60,369 bases of DNA from Lentisphaerae bacterium ADurb.Bin082 (GCA_002070945.1 MWEG01000038.1:1-60369), one strand, 5' to 3'. Positions 18,210-26,383 are shown, counted from the stretch's first letter. Program-made: numbers and translations. Notes: generated from the sequence alone by a model not told the origin.

Positions 18210-19559
18210 ATGATGATCAGACCACCCAACCAGGCCGAACAGGACCTCAAACAACGGATTTGGCAACAGGCTGAGGCCGACCGCGGCCAGCTCCTGCTGC
18301 GCCAGCCCTTTGTCGGTTCCTTGATCATGCGCATGGACCTCATCCCGGTTTGCGACTATCGCCTGGAAACTGCCGCCACCGACGGAAGCAACATCTTCCT
18401 GAATTGCGACTATTATTCCCGACTCGATGCTGACGAGCGGCTTTTCCTGCTCGCTCACGAAGTCTGGCACTGCGTCTTCCTGCATTTTTCCCGCCGACTC
18501 GGCCGAGACCCGGAAAAATGGAACATCGCTACCGACCTCGAAATTCAGTTCACCCTGGAGCGTGAGCACCTGAAAAACCCCAGTCCGCTGCCATATCTGG
18601 ACACTTGGGCGAAGCTCAACGCCGAGGAAATCTACGACCAGCTGGGGAAACTGGCGGCCTCCAGCAGGGAAAAATTCGGCGATGTCCACCTGGAGCCGGG
18701 TGACATGTTTGCGGAATCGGAACAGAAACCCTCAGGCGTCGACGGTGCTAAGGGCAAGCAACGTCGGCAAAACCAGGAAAGCCAGCCAGGCCAGGAGGAC
18801 GGCAAGTCACCGGATGACGCCACTGACAAACAGCCGGGCGAGGCGCCAAGCAACTCGACTGCCAGCGAACCGGGCGACGGCGCCCTCGTCCTCGACCCCG
18901 ACTATGCACCGTTTTTTGTCACGGACATTGTGGAACGAACCAGGACCCGCGTAGTCTCCGCCGCCCGCCAGATTGAGCGGATGCGCGGAACCTTGCCTGC
19001 TGGCCTGGACAAACTGCTTGCCGAGTTCCTCGACCCCAAATTGCGCTGGCAGGAGTTGCTGGCGCAATTTGTGACCTCCTGCTATGCCTGCAAGCGACGC
19101 TGGCTGCCACCGTCGCGTCGGCATGTCGCCCAAGGGCTGTACCTGCCGTCGTTGCGCGGTGAAAAGATCAAGGTCGTCGTCGCCGTTGACACTTCTGGCA
19201 GCACGTCGCGTGACCTGCCGGTGTTTTTTACCGAGATCAACTCCCTGCTCGCCAGTTTTGGCGACTATGAGCTGACCCTCATCCAATGCGACGCTGCCAT
19301 CCAGGCGGTCGAGCATTACAGCAATTTCGAGCCGGCCCCAGCGGATCGCCAATGGAAGGTCAAAGGCTTTGGCGGCACGGACTTCCGACCTGTTTTCAAA
19401 TACTTGGAGAACCACCCGGAAGTGGAGCATTCCCTGTTGATTTTTTTCACGGACGGCTATGGCTCCGCTCCGGCAAACCCGCCGCCGTATCCCGTGCTCT
19501 GGATGCTCTGCAAAAACGGCATTGCGCCCGCCAGCTGGGGAAAGACCATCCAACTGTAG
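18210..19559 (+). CDS. vWA protein with HExxH metallopeptidase-like domain (DUF2201-type)
   Basis: 449-residue protein combining a zinc-peptidase-like N-terminal domain (HEVWH, residues 83-87, in LLAHEVWHCVFLHFSRR) with a C-terminal von Willebrand factor A domain whose MIDAS reads DTSGS at 327-331. A low-complexity Q/S/G/D-rich linker (about 165-230) joins them. This arrangement corresponds to the DUF2201 family. Preceded by GGAGG 9 nt before ATG 18210. It follows the MoxR-type ATPase by 21 bp and precedes the first ankyrin-like gene by 37 bp. Likely role is partner and substrate adaptor of the ATPase; whether the HExxH site cleaves protein is untested. Confidence 0.85.
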   Translation: MMIRPPNQAEQDLKQRIWQQAEADRGQLLLRQPFVGSLIMRMDLIPVCDYRLETAATDGSNIFLNCDYYSRLDADERLFLLAHEVWHCVFLHFSRRLGRDPEKWNIATDLEIQFTLEREHLKNPSPLPYLDTWAKLNAEEIYDQLGKLAASSREKFGDVHLEPGDMFAESEQKPSGVDGAKGKQRRQNQESQPGQEDGKSPDDATDKQPGEAPSNSTASEPGDGALVLDPDYAPFFVTDIVERTRTRVVSAARQIERMRGTLPAGLDKLLAEFLDPKLRWQELLAQFVTSCYACKRRWLPPSRRHVAQGLYLPSLRGEKIKVVVAVDTSGSTSRDLPVFFTEINSLLASFGDYELTLIQCDAAIQAVEHYSNFEPAPADRQWKVKGFGGTDFRPVFKYLENHPEVEHSLLIFFTDGYGSAPANPPPYPVLWMLCKNGIAPASWGKTIQL

Positions 19560-19596
19560 CATCCCACTCCACTCTTACCCAAAAGGAGACATCATC

Positions 19597-20823
19597 GTGA
19601 CCGACTATGCCACTCAACTGAACGCTGAACTGGAAAACTTGCGCCAGGACCGCGACTTCATGTTCAAGTACATGACCAATCCGACGCTTTGCTACTACAT
19701 AGGCATGGGAAGCTACACCAGCCAGGGGTGGAAAGTATACACCAGAAAGCCAAAAAGCTTTTTCGCCAAGACCCCCTACGTCATCCTCAGCGCGGAGGAA
19801 GTCTTCCAGAGGGCTGACATGCGGCAGCTCCTCCTGGGGCTGTTTTGGACGCTCCAGGCCCGCAGTCCACACAAGAAAGACGTCATGGCGACAGTCGGCG
19901 ACGACGCTTTCTGGCTTGAATTTCTCCGGCTCGCCAAGGCTGCCCAGTGGAAGCTCAAGCAACTGCACCAGGCCATCCTCGCTTCCGACTCGCAGCACCT
20001 GCCGCCCAAGGTCAAAGTCGCATCCTGGTTTTATTTCCTGACCCGCTGCCGTGCCCCCGGCCACAACGGCACCTCACTGCCAGTGCAGGCGTTTGAACGC
20101 CTCGAACACGTCGAATTCCCGCCGGAACAAAAAAAACGCTGGGAAATGCTGCCTGACTTTGGCTTGGAGTCGCTCTTCAAAAAGCAGCTTTACCGAACCA
20201 ACGTGGCCATTGACATGTCCTCAGCCGAGCTGCCAGACTGGTTTTCCTTTGCCTTGGTCAAATATCGGCCTGACATCGTCTGCCCTTGGCTGGAAGAATA
20301 CTCGCCGGAGCAGCTTGGCATGTCCCTGCGCGACATCATGCTTTTTGTCGCTGCCAATTATCATGGCGACGGCGCCATCAAGATCATCAACACCTTGGAA
20401 AAGCTAAGCCCGGGATTGTGCGCCTCGTTTCGGGATCGCCACGGCAATAACCTGCTGTGGTACACCGCCGTCTGCTGGCAGCTGCGCAGCCGCTTTGCCA
20501 CGCCTTACGCTGCCGATGGCACCCGCCGCGATCCGTCTTCCGCCCCTGGCGGCGCTGACCAGGCCTGGGAACGCCTGGCCAGCAAACACGGCGACCCGAA
20601 CGGACGCAACACCAGCAACCGCAAACTGCTGCAACGCCTGTTTGAACTCGGGCTCTCCCCTGACCAGCCCAACCACTACGGATTCTCCTTCCGAGACCTT
20701 GACGACTTTGGGCGGATGCTCTGCCGGCGCTGGCAAATCACCCGCATCCAGCAAGATGCGCCGGGCTTCGACGACACACAATACTGGTGCCCAGCCGCCC
20801 GGAAACGCGCCAGGACGGCGTGA
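19597..20823 (+). CDS. Island protein A, ankyrin-like C-terminus
   Basis: 408-residue protein that I cannot assign to a named family. The C-terminal half (from about residue 205) is clearly paralogous to that of the gene at 22171-23481: both share LVCDWL/IVCPWLEEYSPEQLG-type helices, an NxLLW segment (GNNLLWYTA), LLQRLFELGLSPDQPNHYGF and DAPGFDDTQYW. The pattern G-N-x-L-L-W followed by L-L-x-x-L-F-x-x-G resembles degenerate ankyrin repeats. GTG at 19597 is chosen because AAGGAG lies 8 nt upstream; the earlier open frame overlaps the vWA gene. Third gene of the MoxR operon; stop lies 18 bp from the convergent WYL gene's end. Probably a binding or sensing component. Confidence 0.75.
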   Translation: MTDYATQLNAELENLRQDRDFMFKYMTNPTLCYYIGMGSYTSQGWKVYTRKPKSFFAKTPYVILSAEEVFQRADMRQLLLGLFWTLQARSPHKKDVMATVGDDAFWLEFLRLAKAAQWKLKQLHQAILASDSQHLPPKVKVASWFYFLTRCRAPGHNGTSLPVQAFERLEHVEFPPEQKKRWEMLPDFGLESLFKKQLYRTNVAIDMSSAELPDWFSFALVKYRPDIVCPWLEEYSPEQLGMSLRDIMLFVAANYHGDGAIKIINTLEKLSPGLCASFRDRHGNNLLWYTAVCWQLRSRFATPYAADGTRRDPSSAPGGADQAWERLASKHGDPNGRNTSNRKLLQRLFELGLSPDQPNHYGFSFRDLDDFGRMLCRRWQITRIQQDAPGFDDTQYWCPAARKRARTA

Positions 20824-20841
20824 TGTGCCTAGCCAAAGCGA

Positions 20842-21843
20842 CTACTGCTGGTTTTGCCGCATCGTCTCCGCCAGGCGCAGAATCTCCTGGCGCAGCGGCT
20901 CCGGCGACAGTACCTTCACGTCGCCCCGGACCCATAGCACCAAGTCAACCGCTTCGTACTCTGCCAGGTCTTGGACAGTCACCACCAGCGAGCCATCCGG
21001 TGACTCCTGGATGCAGGAGGGCTGGCTTGAAAAGCGCTCCCGCACCTGCACCGCCACTTTCGGCAAAAATTGCAGGCGGACTTCCGGGTAACGCGAAAAT
21101 TCAAACAGCTTCCCCTTCTTGACCGTGTCCAGCAGCTGTCGGTCACTTTCAAAGGAACTGCACAGCTGCTCGGCCTGCTGGATGCGATGCACGGCAAGAA
21201 TCGTGCTATAGGGCGTGCGATACTCATGTTTTGGAGTTCCGCAAAGCATTCCTTTGAGATACCATACTCCCCACTGCCAGGCCAGCACATGCGGCTCAAA
21301 GACCATTTCCTTTGGCGGCCCCTTGACGGAGCAGTAGGTCAACTGCAGCTTCTGGCGCTGCTCCCAAGCCTTGAAGACGGTGCGGAAGACCTCCGGCGAC
21401 AGGGGCAGCTGCATTGGGTTGATGATCTGCATCATGTCCAATTCCGCCCGGTCGGCGAACCCGGCGCTGTTGTGCGTCAGGAGCGACCGCACTGCATCGT
21501 TGATGGAAGAGCGCAGCGGTTCCGGCATCAACGCCTCGGCGACCTTCTGCCCAAGCAGCACGCCTTTCATCTCGAACGGCTCGACCATCAGCTTCTCGTT
21601 AACCCAATCGGGGTTAGTGAGAAAAAAGCCGCGCTCGCTGTCGTCATACTCAATGGGCGCGTCATATTCCACCTTCAAGTCGTTGATGTCGCGCCGGAAG
21701 GTACGCTCGCTCAATTTATACGCACCAGCAGGGTCCCGGCGTCTCATCTCGGCGGTAAAACGGGTGAAGTTGGGAAAGGAATTCTTGCGCATCATCTCAA
21801 TGATGACGCCCATACGCAATAATTTATTCTTGTTCGCAGGCAT
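20842..21843 (-). CDS. WYL-domain transcriptional regulator
   Basis: 333-residue regulator with an N-terminal winged-HTH region (TFRRDINDLKVEYDAPIEYD), a central WYL domain around residues 160-230 (LTYCSVKGPPKEMVFEPHVL, then GVWYLKGMLC) and a C-terminal WCX-like extension ending WVRGDVKVLSPEPLRQEIL. WYL domains are known to sense nucleic-acid or nucleotide ligands and often control defence loci. ATG at 21843 has GGGAG 8 nt upstream; an in-frame GTG at 21852 is less likely. The gene is embedded antiparallel inside the AAA/vWA island and diverges from protein B across a region containing inverted repeat site 2, so it is the prime candidate regulator of the island. Confidence 0.88.
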   Translation of the reverse strand: MPANKNKLLRMGVIIEMMRKNSFPNFTRFTAEMRRRDPAGAYKLSERTFRRDINDLKVEYDAPIEYDDSERGFFLTNPDWVNEKLMVEPFEMKGVLLGQKVAEALMPEPLRSSINDAVRSLLTHNSAGFADRAELDMMQIINPMQLPLSPEVFRTVFKAWEQRQKLQLTYCSVKGPPKEMVFEPHVLAWQWGVWYLKGMLCGTPKHEYRTPYSTILAVHRIQQAEQLCSSFESDRQLLDTVKKGKLFEFSRYPEVRLQFLPKVAVQVRERFSSQPSCIQESPDGSLVVTVQDLAEYEAVDLVLWVRGDVKVLSPEPLRQEILRLAETMRQNQQ

Positions 21844-22006
21844 GCCAATCACTCCCTACTTGCAGGCGGACGGAACCCGCAACACTAAAAAAACACAGGC
21901 AAAAATGAGCTTGACGACCGTAGCCGTGATTATCACAACAATAGCATTTTGACCCCGAAAACGCAAGCGGACACCAGGCGGTTTGCAAATTATCTGGTGT
22001 AATTAA

Positions 22007-22033
22007 TGGACAATGGACTTTAGTGGACTGTGG
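22007..22033 (+). repeat. Short TGGAC-type array
   Basis: Three units (TGGACAATGGACTTTAGTGG). Same family as the GTCCA arrays elsewhere. It lies between the WYL gene and site 2. Confidence 0.5.
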
Positions 22034-22073
22034 AGCGAGGATACGGTCGCCTAAGATATTCGTCCTTCGCCTG

Positions 22074-22096
22074 CCCCGGACAATAGGCGTCCGGGG
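22074..22096. promoter_or_regulatory. Island operator-like inverted repeat, site 2
   Basis: Arms CCCCGGAC and GTCCGGGG around AATAGGC; the arms are perfect. It ends 74 nt before the start codon of protein B and lies about 230 bp upstream of the divergent WYL start, so one site could serve both genes. Confidence 0.6.
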
Positions 22097-22170
22097 CGCG
22101 GTGGTATCGTAAGGATATGACAAGATTCGCCTTGGATTTGGTTCAACCATCACCTTTTGGAGAACACGCC

Positions 22171-23481
22171 ATGTCAACCAGTGAAATTTCAGCCACTTTG
22201 CGTTCTGCGCTTGAGCCTTTGCGCACCCGCAAGCGTTTTCTCATGCTGGTCGCCAACGGTGCGGGCAGTCGCCAGCTATGGTGGCGCGGCGGTAAAACTA
22301 CCACGACCCCGCCCGCCTGGCAGGATCACAACCACCCACTGCATGACCTCTTCCACCTGGAACGCCTTGGCGACGACGAACGACAGCAGCTCTACGAACA
22401 GAGCCAGTGGGAGAAGAACCCCAGCTTCCCCTGGAATGCCTTTGCCAAATCCCTGGTCATGGAAATCGCCCTGCCACTGGCCGTCATGACTATGTTCAGG
22501 CTCTACTCTCCATCCGAGCCACGCCCGGATAGCGCTGACCGGGAACTGCTCAAGCTGGCTTGCTGGGGCGACGAGGACTCATGGCTGGCTCTGATCGACT
22601 TGGGCAATCAGTGCGCCTGGGGCACCGCGCCCATGTGCCGTCTCCTAGCAATGCAGGACGCCATCGCCGCCATCGCCGCGCCCATCCGCATGCTCGCCGA
22701 ACCGTACAGCAGGAACTCGTCGCGCCTGCCAAAACACCGCTGCGTTTCCTATATGGACTATGCCTACCGTAACTACCGGGAAACTGACCAGTTCAAAGGC
22801 AGGTGGGACAAAAAAGTGACCCTGGAACCGCTGCTAAAGAAAGCCTTGGAAGACGATGCGGTCTATCAAGCGGAAATTGCCACGTCGCTTTCCCGCCATT
22901 CTCGGGCTGACGTGTTTGCCTCGGCGCTCATCGACCACCTCTGCCCGCAGCTGGTCTGCGACTGGCTGCAAAAATACTCCGAGGCCGAACTCGGCTTCAG
23001 CCGCCAGGATGTCGCCAAGCTCCTGCTTCTGCGCGTGCAGGACCTGCAGCCGATCATCCAAATCCTGACCGTCCTGGAAAGCCAGAGGCCGGGTTTTGCC
23101 AGGACAGTTGTCACCGAGGATGGCTGCAATCTCCTCTGGCTCACCACCCCGACTGCTGCGCACAGATACAAGCGCCGCACCCGTGAAAGCCACTCCATGC
23201 CAATCAACGTCATGGCGGTGACCAAAGCCCCGGAACCCAACTTGCTGCCTTTGTTCAAGTTTCTCGTCAGCGAACTGGGCGTCTGCCCATTCCTGCGGAA
23301 TAAACGCGGCTTCTGCTTTGCCGACTACGACCTGGTCGCACGCGCTATCGGCCGACGTCCTGCCATGGTCGGCCTTAACAACGACGTACCCGGGTTCCGC
23401 GACCGTCAATTCTGGGGCATTGACCGCTTCGAAAACGACGAATCCCTCCATTTTGACACAAAAAGACCAATCCATCCATGA
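22171..23481 (+). CDS. Island protein B, paralogue of protein A
   Basis: 436-residue protein of unknown family. The C-terminal half (about 240-436) is paralogous to island protein A: FASALIDHL, LVCDWLQKYSEAELGFSRQD, GCNLLWLTT, LFKFLVSELGVCPFLRNKRG and DVPGFRDRQFWG align in order. N-terminal halves share little, suggesting a common interaction module with different heads. Ankyrin-like helix-turn-helix character is visible in the C-terminus. ATG at 22171 follows TTTTGGAG by 8 nt; the upstream in-frame ATG at 22117 lacks a ribosome-binding site. The stop is immediately followed by inverted repeat site 3, so it appears to be its own transcription unit. Confidence 0.75.
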   Translation: MSTSEISATLRSALEPLRTRKRFLMLVANGAGSRQLWWRGGKTTTTPPAWQDHNHPLHDLFHLERLGDDERQQLYEQSQWEKNPSFPWNAFAKSLVMEIALPLAVMTMFRLYSPSEPRPDSADRELLKLACWGDEDSWLALIDLGNQCAWGTAPMCRLLAMQDAIAAIAAPIRMLAEPYSRNSSRLPKHRCVSYMDYAYRNYRETDQFKGRWDKKVTLEPLLKKALEDDAVYQAEIATSLSRHSRADVFASALIDHLCPQLVCDWLQKYSEAELGFSRQDVAKLLLLRVQDLQPIIQILTVLESQRPGFARTVVTEDGCNLLWLTTPTAAHRYKRRTRESHSMPINVMAVTKAPEPNLLPLFKFLVSELGVCPFLRNKRGFCFADYDLVARAIGRRPAMVGLNNDVPGFRDRQFWGIDRFENDESLHFDTKRPIHP

Positions 23482-23504
23482 CCCCGGACATTAGGTGTCC
23501 GGGG
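23482..23504. promoter_or_regulatory. Island operator-like inverted repeat, site 3
   Basis: Arms CCCCGGAC and GTCCGGGG around ATTAGGT, beginning at the base after the protein B stop and ending 76 nt before the tandem AAA+ start. No U-tract follows, arguing against a terminator. TTAGGT in the centre and TAGTAT (23515-23520) are 18 nt apart and could form a -35/-10 pair overlapping the site. Confidence 0.55.
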
Positions 23505-23580
23505 TGCTATGGCATAGTATGTACAAAGCCAAAGAACGCCCTGTTCCCACCCCCGCAACTGCCACGGAAAGGACTCCGCC

Positions 23581-25947
23581 ATGACGACCAAGACCAAGGC
23601 CAAGGCCACGCCTGCCCAGACTGAATCCGCCCTGCTCGAGGCCCAGGACAACGACCGCATCTTCTCCGGCGACCTGTGGTGCAAAATCCAGGCCATCGGC
23701 ATGTACTGCAACCTCCTGGGCCGCCTCCGGAATGAAATCAACGACCGCGACTGGTGGCGCTTCCCCGCCCAGGTGCTGCGCCACGATGAAGTCACCGACC
23801 TCTACAATTCGCTGCTCAGCCCCGCTAGGCGGAGCAGCCTGGCCGAATCAGAACGGTTCCGCAAACAGCCGCCAGAGCTGGACGACGGCGACTCGGCTGA
23901 CGAAATCTTCGACTACCTCTATAAAAACCCGCTCTATCGGCGCAAAATGATCAACCGGCTGCACCCGCTGCTTGATCGGCGCCGCGTCGAACTGCAAGAT
24001 CACCTGGCCGCCTCTGGCGACACCTCGCCCCTGCACAAGCGGTTCCAGGAAATGCAGGAGCTGTTCGGTTTGACTGACCTGGAATGCCAGGCCGTCCTGT
24101 TCCTGTTCCTGACAGAAAGCGGCTTCTGGGACCTCGGCGATGTCTTTGGCCGTCACTACAGCAATGAACTCAACCAGCTGTCGAACGTGGCCACGGCTCT
24201 CGGCATCTCCGAGTCGCAACTCTCCGGCATGCTCAAGGCTCGGGGAAACCTGCGCCGCTTTGGACTGCTTGAGAGAAACGGCCTGGACCTCGACGATGAC
24301 TTCAAGGACTTTCTCAACGGCCTCAGCGACACCCCGCTCTGCGACCGCTTCTACACCCGCTACACCGGCGAAACCCTCCCCTGGGAAATGCACGGCAAGC
24401 TCGCCGAAGAGGAAGGCGCCATCCTCACCGACCTGATCAACGCCCGCCAGCCCGGGCAAGGCCAGAACATCCTCCTCTACGGCCTGGCCGGAACCGGCAA
24501 AACCGCCTTTGCCCAAAGCCTCGCTGCCAAACTCGGCAAGGAACTCTATTTCATCAACCAGGCCGGCTCACCCGACCGGGGCGGGCGCTCCTCCGGGCCA
24601 GGCTTCCGCTTCGCCGGACTCGAGGTCGCCAATCTTCGCCTCGACCCTGAAAAGGTCATCGTCTGCGTTGACGAATGCGACAAGATGCTCTCCAACGCCG
24701 GCATGGGCGAATTTCTTGCTCGCATGCTCGGTGTGCCCGCTGACCGCGATGGCGAGGGCAAGGGCCAGCTCAACGCCGTCCTTGACTGCCTCAAGCTCAC
24801 CGTCCTCTGGATCGCCAACACCCACCGCGAATCCATCGATCCTTCCAGCCGCCGTCGCTTTGACTACAACGTCTACTTTGACTCCCTCAGTCCTGTTGCC
24901 CGCCGCAACATCTGGGAGAACGCCCTGCAGCGCTACGGCGTGACCGGGCGGCTTTCGCAGGAGTTCCTGGACGCTGCCTGCCACCGCTACCAGGTCAACG
25001 CCGGCGGCATCAGCGTCGCCGTCAAAAACGCTGCTGCTGTTCTGCAAAGCCAGCCGGACATTGACTTCCCGGCGACCGTCATGCTCTACTTGCGTGCGCA
25101 CTGCAACATCCTGAACATCGTCGACAACCTTGACGGGTGCAAGCCAGCCAGCGACTATACCCTGGAGGGCCTGAATCTGAAAACTGGCCCGAGCCTGGAT
25201 CGCATCATCGCTGCTGGCCGTCACTTTCTCGCCCAGTCCGACCTGCCTGGCGCCTCTACTGACACGCCGCGCCTGAACCTGCTCCTCTTCGGGCCTCCCG
25301 GAACTGGCAAGACCGAGTTCGTCAAGTACCTTGCCCAGCAGCTTGGACGGCCTCTGAACATCAAGATGGCCAGCGACCTCCTGGATTGCTATGTCGGCGA
25401 GACTGAGCATCGCATTGTCAACGCCTTCCGCGAAGCTGCCGCTGAAAAAAGCATTCTTTTCATTGACGAGGGCGACTCCATGCTCGGCACCCGCGCCAAG
25501 GCCCACCGCCGCTGGGAAGTCAGCCAGACCACCACGCTCCTCAACCAGATGGAGAACTTCTCCGGCATCTTCATCATGGCGACCAACTTCGCCCAGAACC
25601 TCGATCCGGCTGCCAGTCGGCGCTTCACCTTCAAGCTGCGCTTCGACTATCTCGACTTTGACGGCAAGCTGCACTTCTACAACACTTTCTTCCGGCACCT
25701 GAACTTGCAGCCCCTTGACCGCCAGGGACAGATGACCCTCGCTGGAATCCCCAAGCTGACCCCTGGCGACTTCCGCAACGTCCGCCAGCAGTACTACTAC
25801 CTGGCCGAGGAGAAGCTCACCAACGCGGAAATCCTCAAGGCACTTGCCGACGAGGTCGAGAACAAGGATCAGCAGACCCTTGCTGTCGACTTCGGCAACC
25901 AAAGAACCATCGGGTTTGACATTCTCAAAAACGCTGCCGGGGAATAA
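23581..25947 (+). CDS. Tandem AAA+ ATPase with N-terminal winged-helix-like region
   Basis: 788-residue protein with two complete AAA+ modules. Module 1: Walker A GLAGTGKT (301-308), Walker B VCVDE (Asp364-Glu365), sensor LWIANTH. Module 2: Walker A GPPGTGKT (571-578), Walker B ILFIDE (Asp629-Glu630), sensor IMATN and an arginine-finger-like DPAASRRF. The N-terminal ~290 residues contain helical and winged-helix-like segments (ALGISESQLSGMLK, LRRFGLLERN). Cdc48/FtsH-like sequence character suggests a protein-remodelling or unfolding role. AAAGGA lies about 8 nt before ATG 23581. It is the largest gene of the island, follows site 3, and is followed after 35 bp by a small membrane-protein gene. 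Confidence 0.88.
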   Translation: MTTKTKAKATPAQTESALLEAQDNDRIFSGDLWCKIQAIGMYCNLLGRLRNEINDRDWWRFPAQVLRHDEVTDLYNSLLSPARRSSLAESERFRKQPPELDDGDSADEIFDYLYKNPLYRRKMINRLHPLLDRRRVELQDHLAASGDTSPLHKRFQEMQELFGLTDLECQAVLFLFLTESGFWDLGDVFGRHYSNELNQLSNVATALGISESQLSGMLKARGNLRRFGLLERNGLDLDDDFKDFLNGLSDTPLCDRFYTRYTGETLPWEMHGKLAEEEGAILTDLINARQPGQGQNILLYGLAGTGKTAFAQSLAAKLGKELYFINQAGSPDRGGRSSGPGFRFAGLEVANLRLDPEKVIVCVDECDKMLSNAGMGEFLARMLGVPADRDGEGKGQLNAVLDCLKLTVLWIANTHRESIDPSSRRRFDYNVYFDSLSPVARRNIWENALQRYGVTGRLSQEFLDAACHRYQVNAGGISVAVKNAAAVLQSQPDIDFPATVMLYLRAHCNILNIVDNLDGCKPASDYTLEGLNLKTGPSLDRIIAAGRHFLAQSDLPGASTDTPRLNLLLFGPPGTGKTEFVKYLAQQLGRPLNIKMASDLLDCYVGETEHRIVNAFREAAAEKSILFIDEGDSMLGTRAKAHRRWEVSQTTTLLNQMENFSGIFIMATNFAQNLDPAASRRFTFKLRFDYLDFDGKLHFYNTFFRHLNLQPLDRQGQMTLAGIPKLTPGDFRNVRQQYYYLAEEKLTNAEILKALADEVENKDQQTLAVDFGNQRTIGFDILKNAAGE

Positions 25948-25982
25948 TCACCCGGCTAGGACTCTGGAAGGAAGGCAAAGCA

Positions 25983-26207
25983 ATGAAAGAAATACTCATC
26001 AATGTCTGGTTTCTGATGCTGGCCCTGGTAGTGCTTTTGCTTAAAGCGGCAGCATGGCTTGTGCTGGGACCGATTATCCTGTGCGTACGTTTGTATGAGA
26101 TGATACGCTATGAAGCGCAACGCCTGCGTCATCCGCCGCCATCAGGTGGAGTATTCGGAGCAATGGCAAGAGACCTGAAGGAGAGAAAACGGGAAATGAA
26201 GTCATAA
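25983..26207 (+). CDS. Small membrane protein at end of AAA+ unit
   Basis: 74-residue protein with one long hydrophobic stretch (about residues 8-36: WFLMLALVVLLLKAAAWLVL and onward), enough for one or two membrane passes, followed by a basic, charged tail (RHPPPSGG, LKERKREMKS). A good ribosome-binding site GGAAGG precedes ATG 25983, and a terminator follows, so the gene is probably real and co-transcribed with the tandem AAA+ ATPase. I do not recognise a family. It could anchor the ATPase machinery to the membrane or act as a membrane effector; both ideas are speculation. Confidence 0.65.
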   Translation: MKEILINVWFLMLALVVLLLKAAAWLVLGPIILCVRLYEMIRYEAQRLRHPPPSGGVFGAMARDLKERKREMKS

Positions 26208-26234
26208 CCGTCCTATAGACTCTCCAATCGCCCA

Positions 26235-26274
26235 GAAATGAGCTGTTCCCCTGCCTGGGAAACAGCTCATTTTC
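26235..26274 (+). terminator. Rho-independent terminator closing the island
   Basis: Stem GAAATGAGCTGTTCCC / GGGAAACAGCTCATTTTC with a 6-nt loop CTGCCT, about 14 bp paired, 28 bp after the small membrane-protein stop. The descending arm ends in TTTT, and the A-rich ascending side makes it potentially bidirectional. Confidence 0.8.
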
Positions 26275-26300
26275 CTAAAAGGCATTTTTGATTGCTTGGG

Positions 26301-26383
26301 TATAACTTCAGTCAAAACAGGCGCAAAAGCGGAGTTTGCATGAGGTGACTTCCCGGGTTGCGGTTAGTCGGGAATCCAACTTG
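26301..26383 (+). repeat. ~85-bp degenerate repeat, copy B
   Basis: Starts TATAACTTCAGTCAAAACAG and continues GCGCAAAAGCGGAGTTT. It aligns with the minus strand of 12307-12393. It separates the island terminator from the Gfo/Idh-like gene. Confidence 0.5.

Larger units (their letters stand above)
21844..22170. other. Divergent promoter region, WYL gene / protein B
   Basis: Holds a degenerate TGGAC repeat (22007-22033) and inverted repeat site 2 (22074-22096). On the minus strand a TGTGATAAT near 21935 could be an extended -10 for the WYL gene. No gene recognised. Confidence 0.45.

Noticed and set aside
17688..18689. 333-residue open frame antisense to the MoxR and vWA genes
   Set aside because: Crosses the boundary of two well-supported genes and has no ribosome-binding site or domain.
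19459..19596. N-terminal extension of island protein A overlapping the vWA gene
   Set aside because: AAGGAG 8 nt before GTG 19597 and the absence of similarity in the extension support the internal start.
23482..23504. Inverted repeat 3 as a terminator of protein B
   Set aside because: No T-run follows, and the same sequence occurs at two places that do not directly follow a plus-strand gene.
24568..25902. 444-residue open frame antisense to the tandem AAA+ gene
   Set aside because: Shadow of a GC-rich gene with strong third-position bias; composition is valine/glutamate-rich with no domain, while the opposite strand has two complete AAA+ modules.
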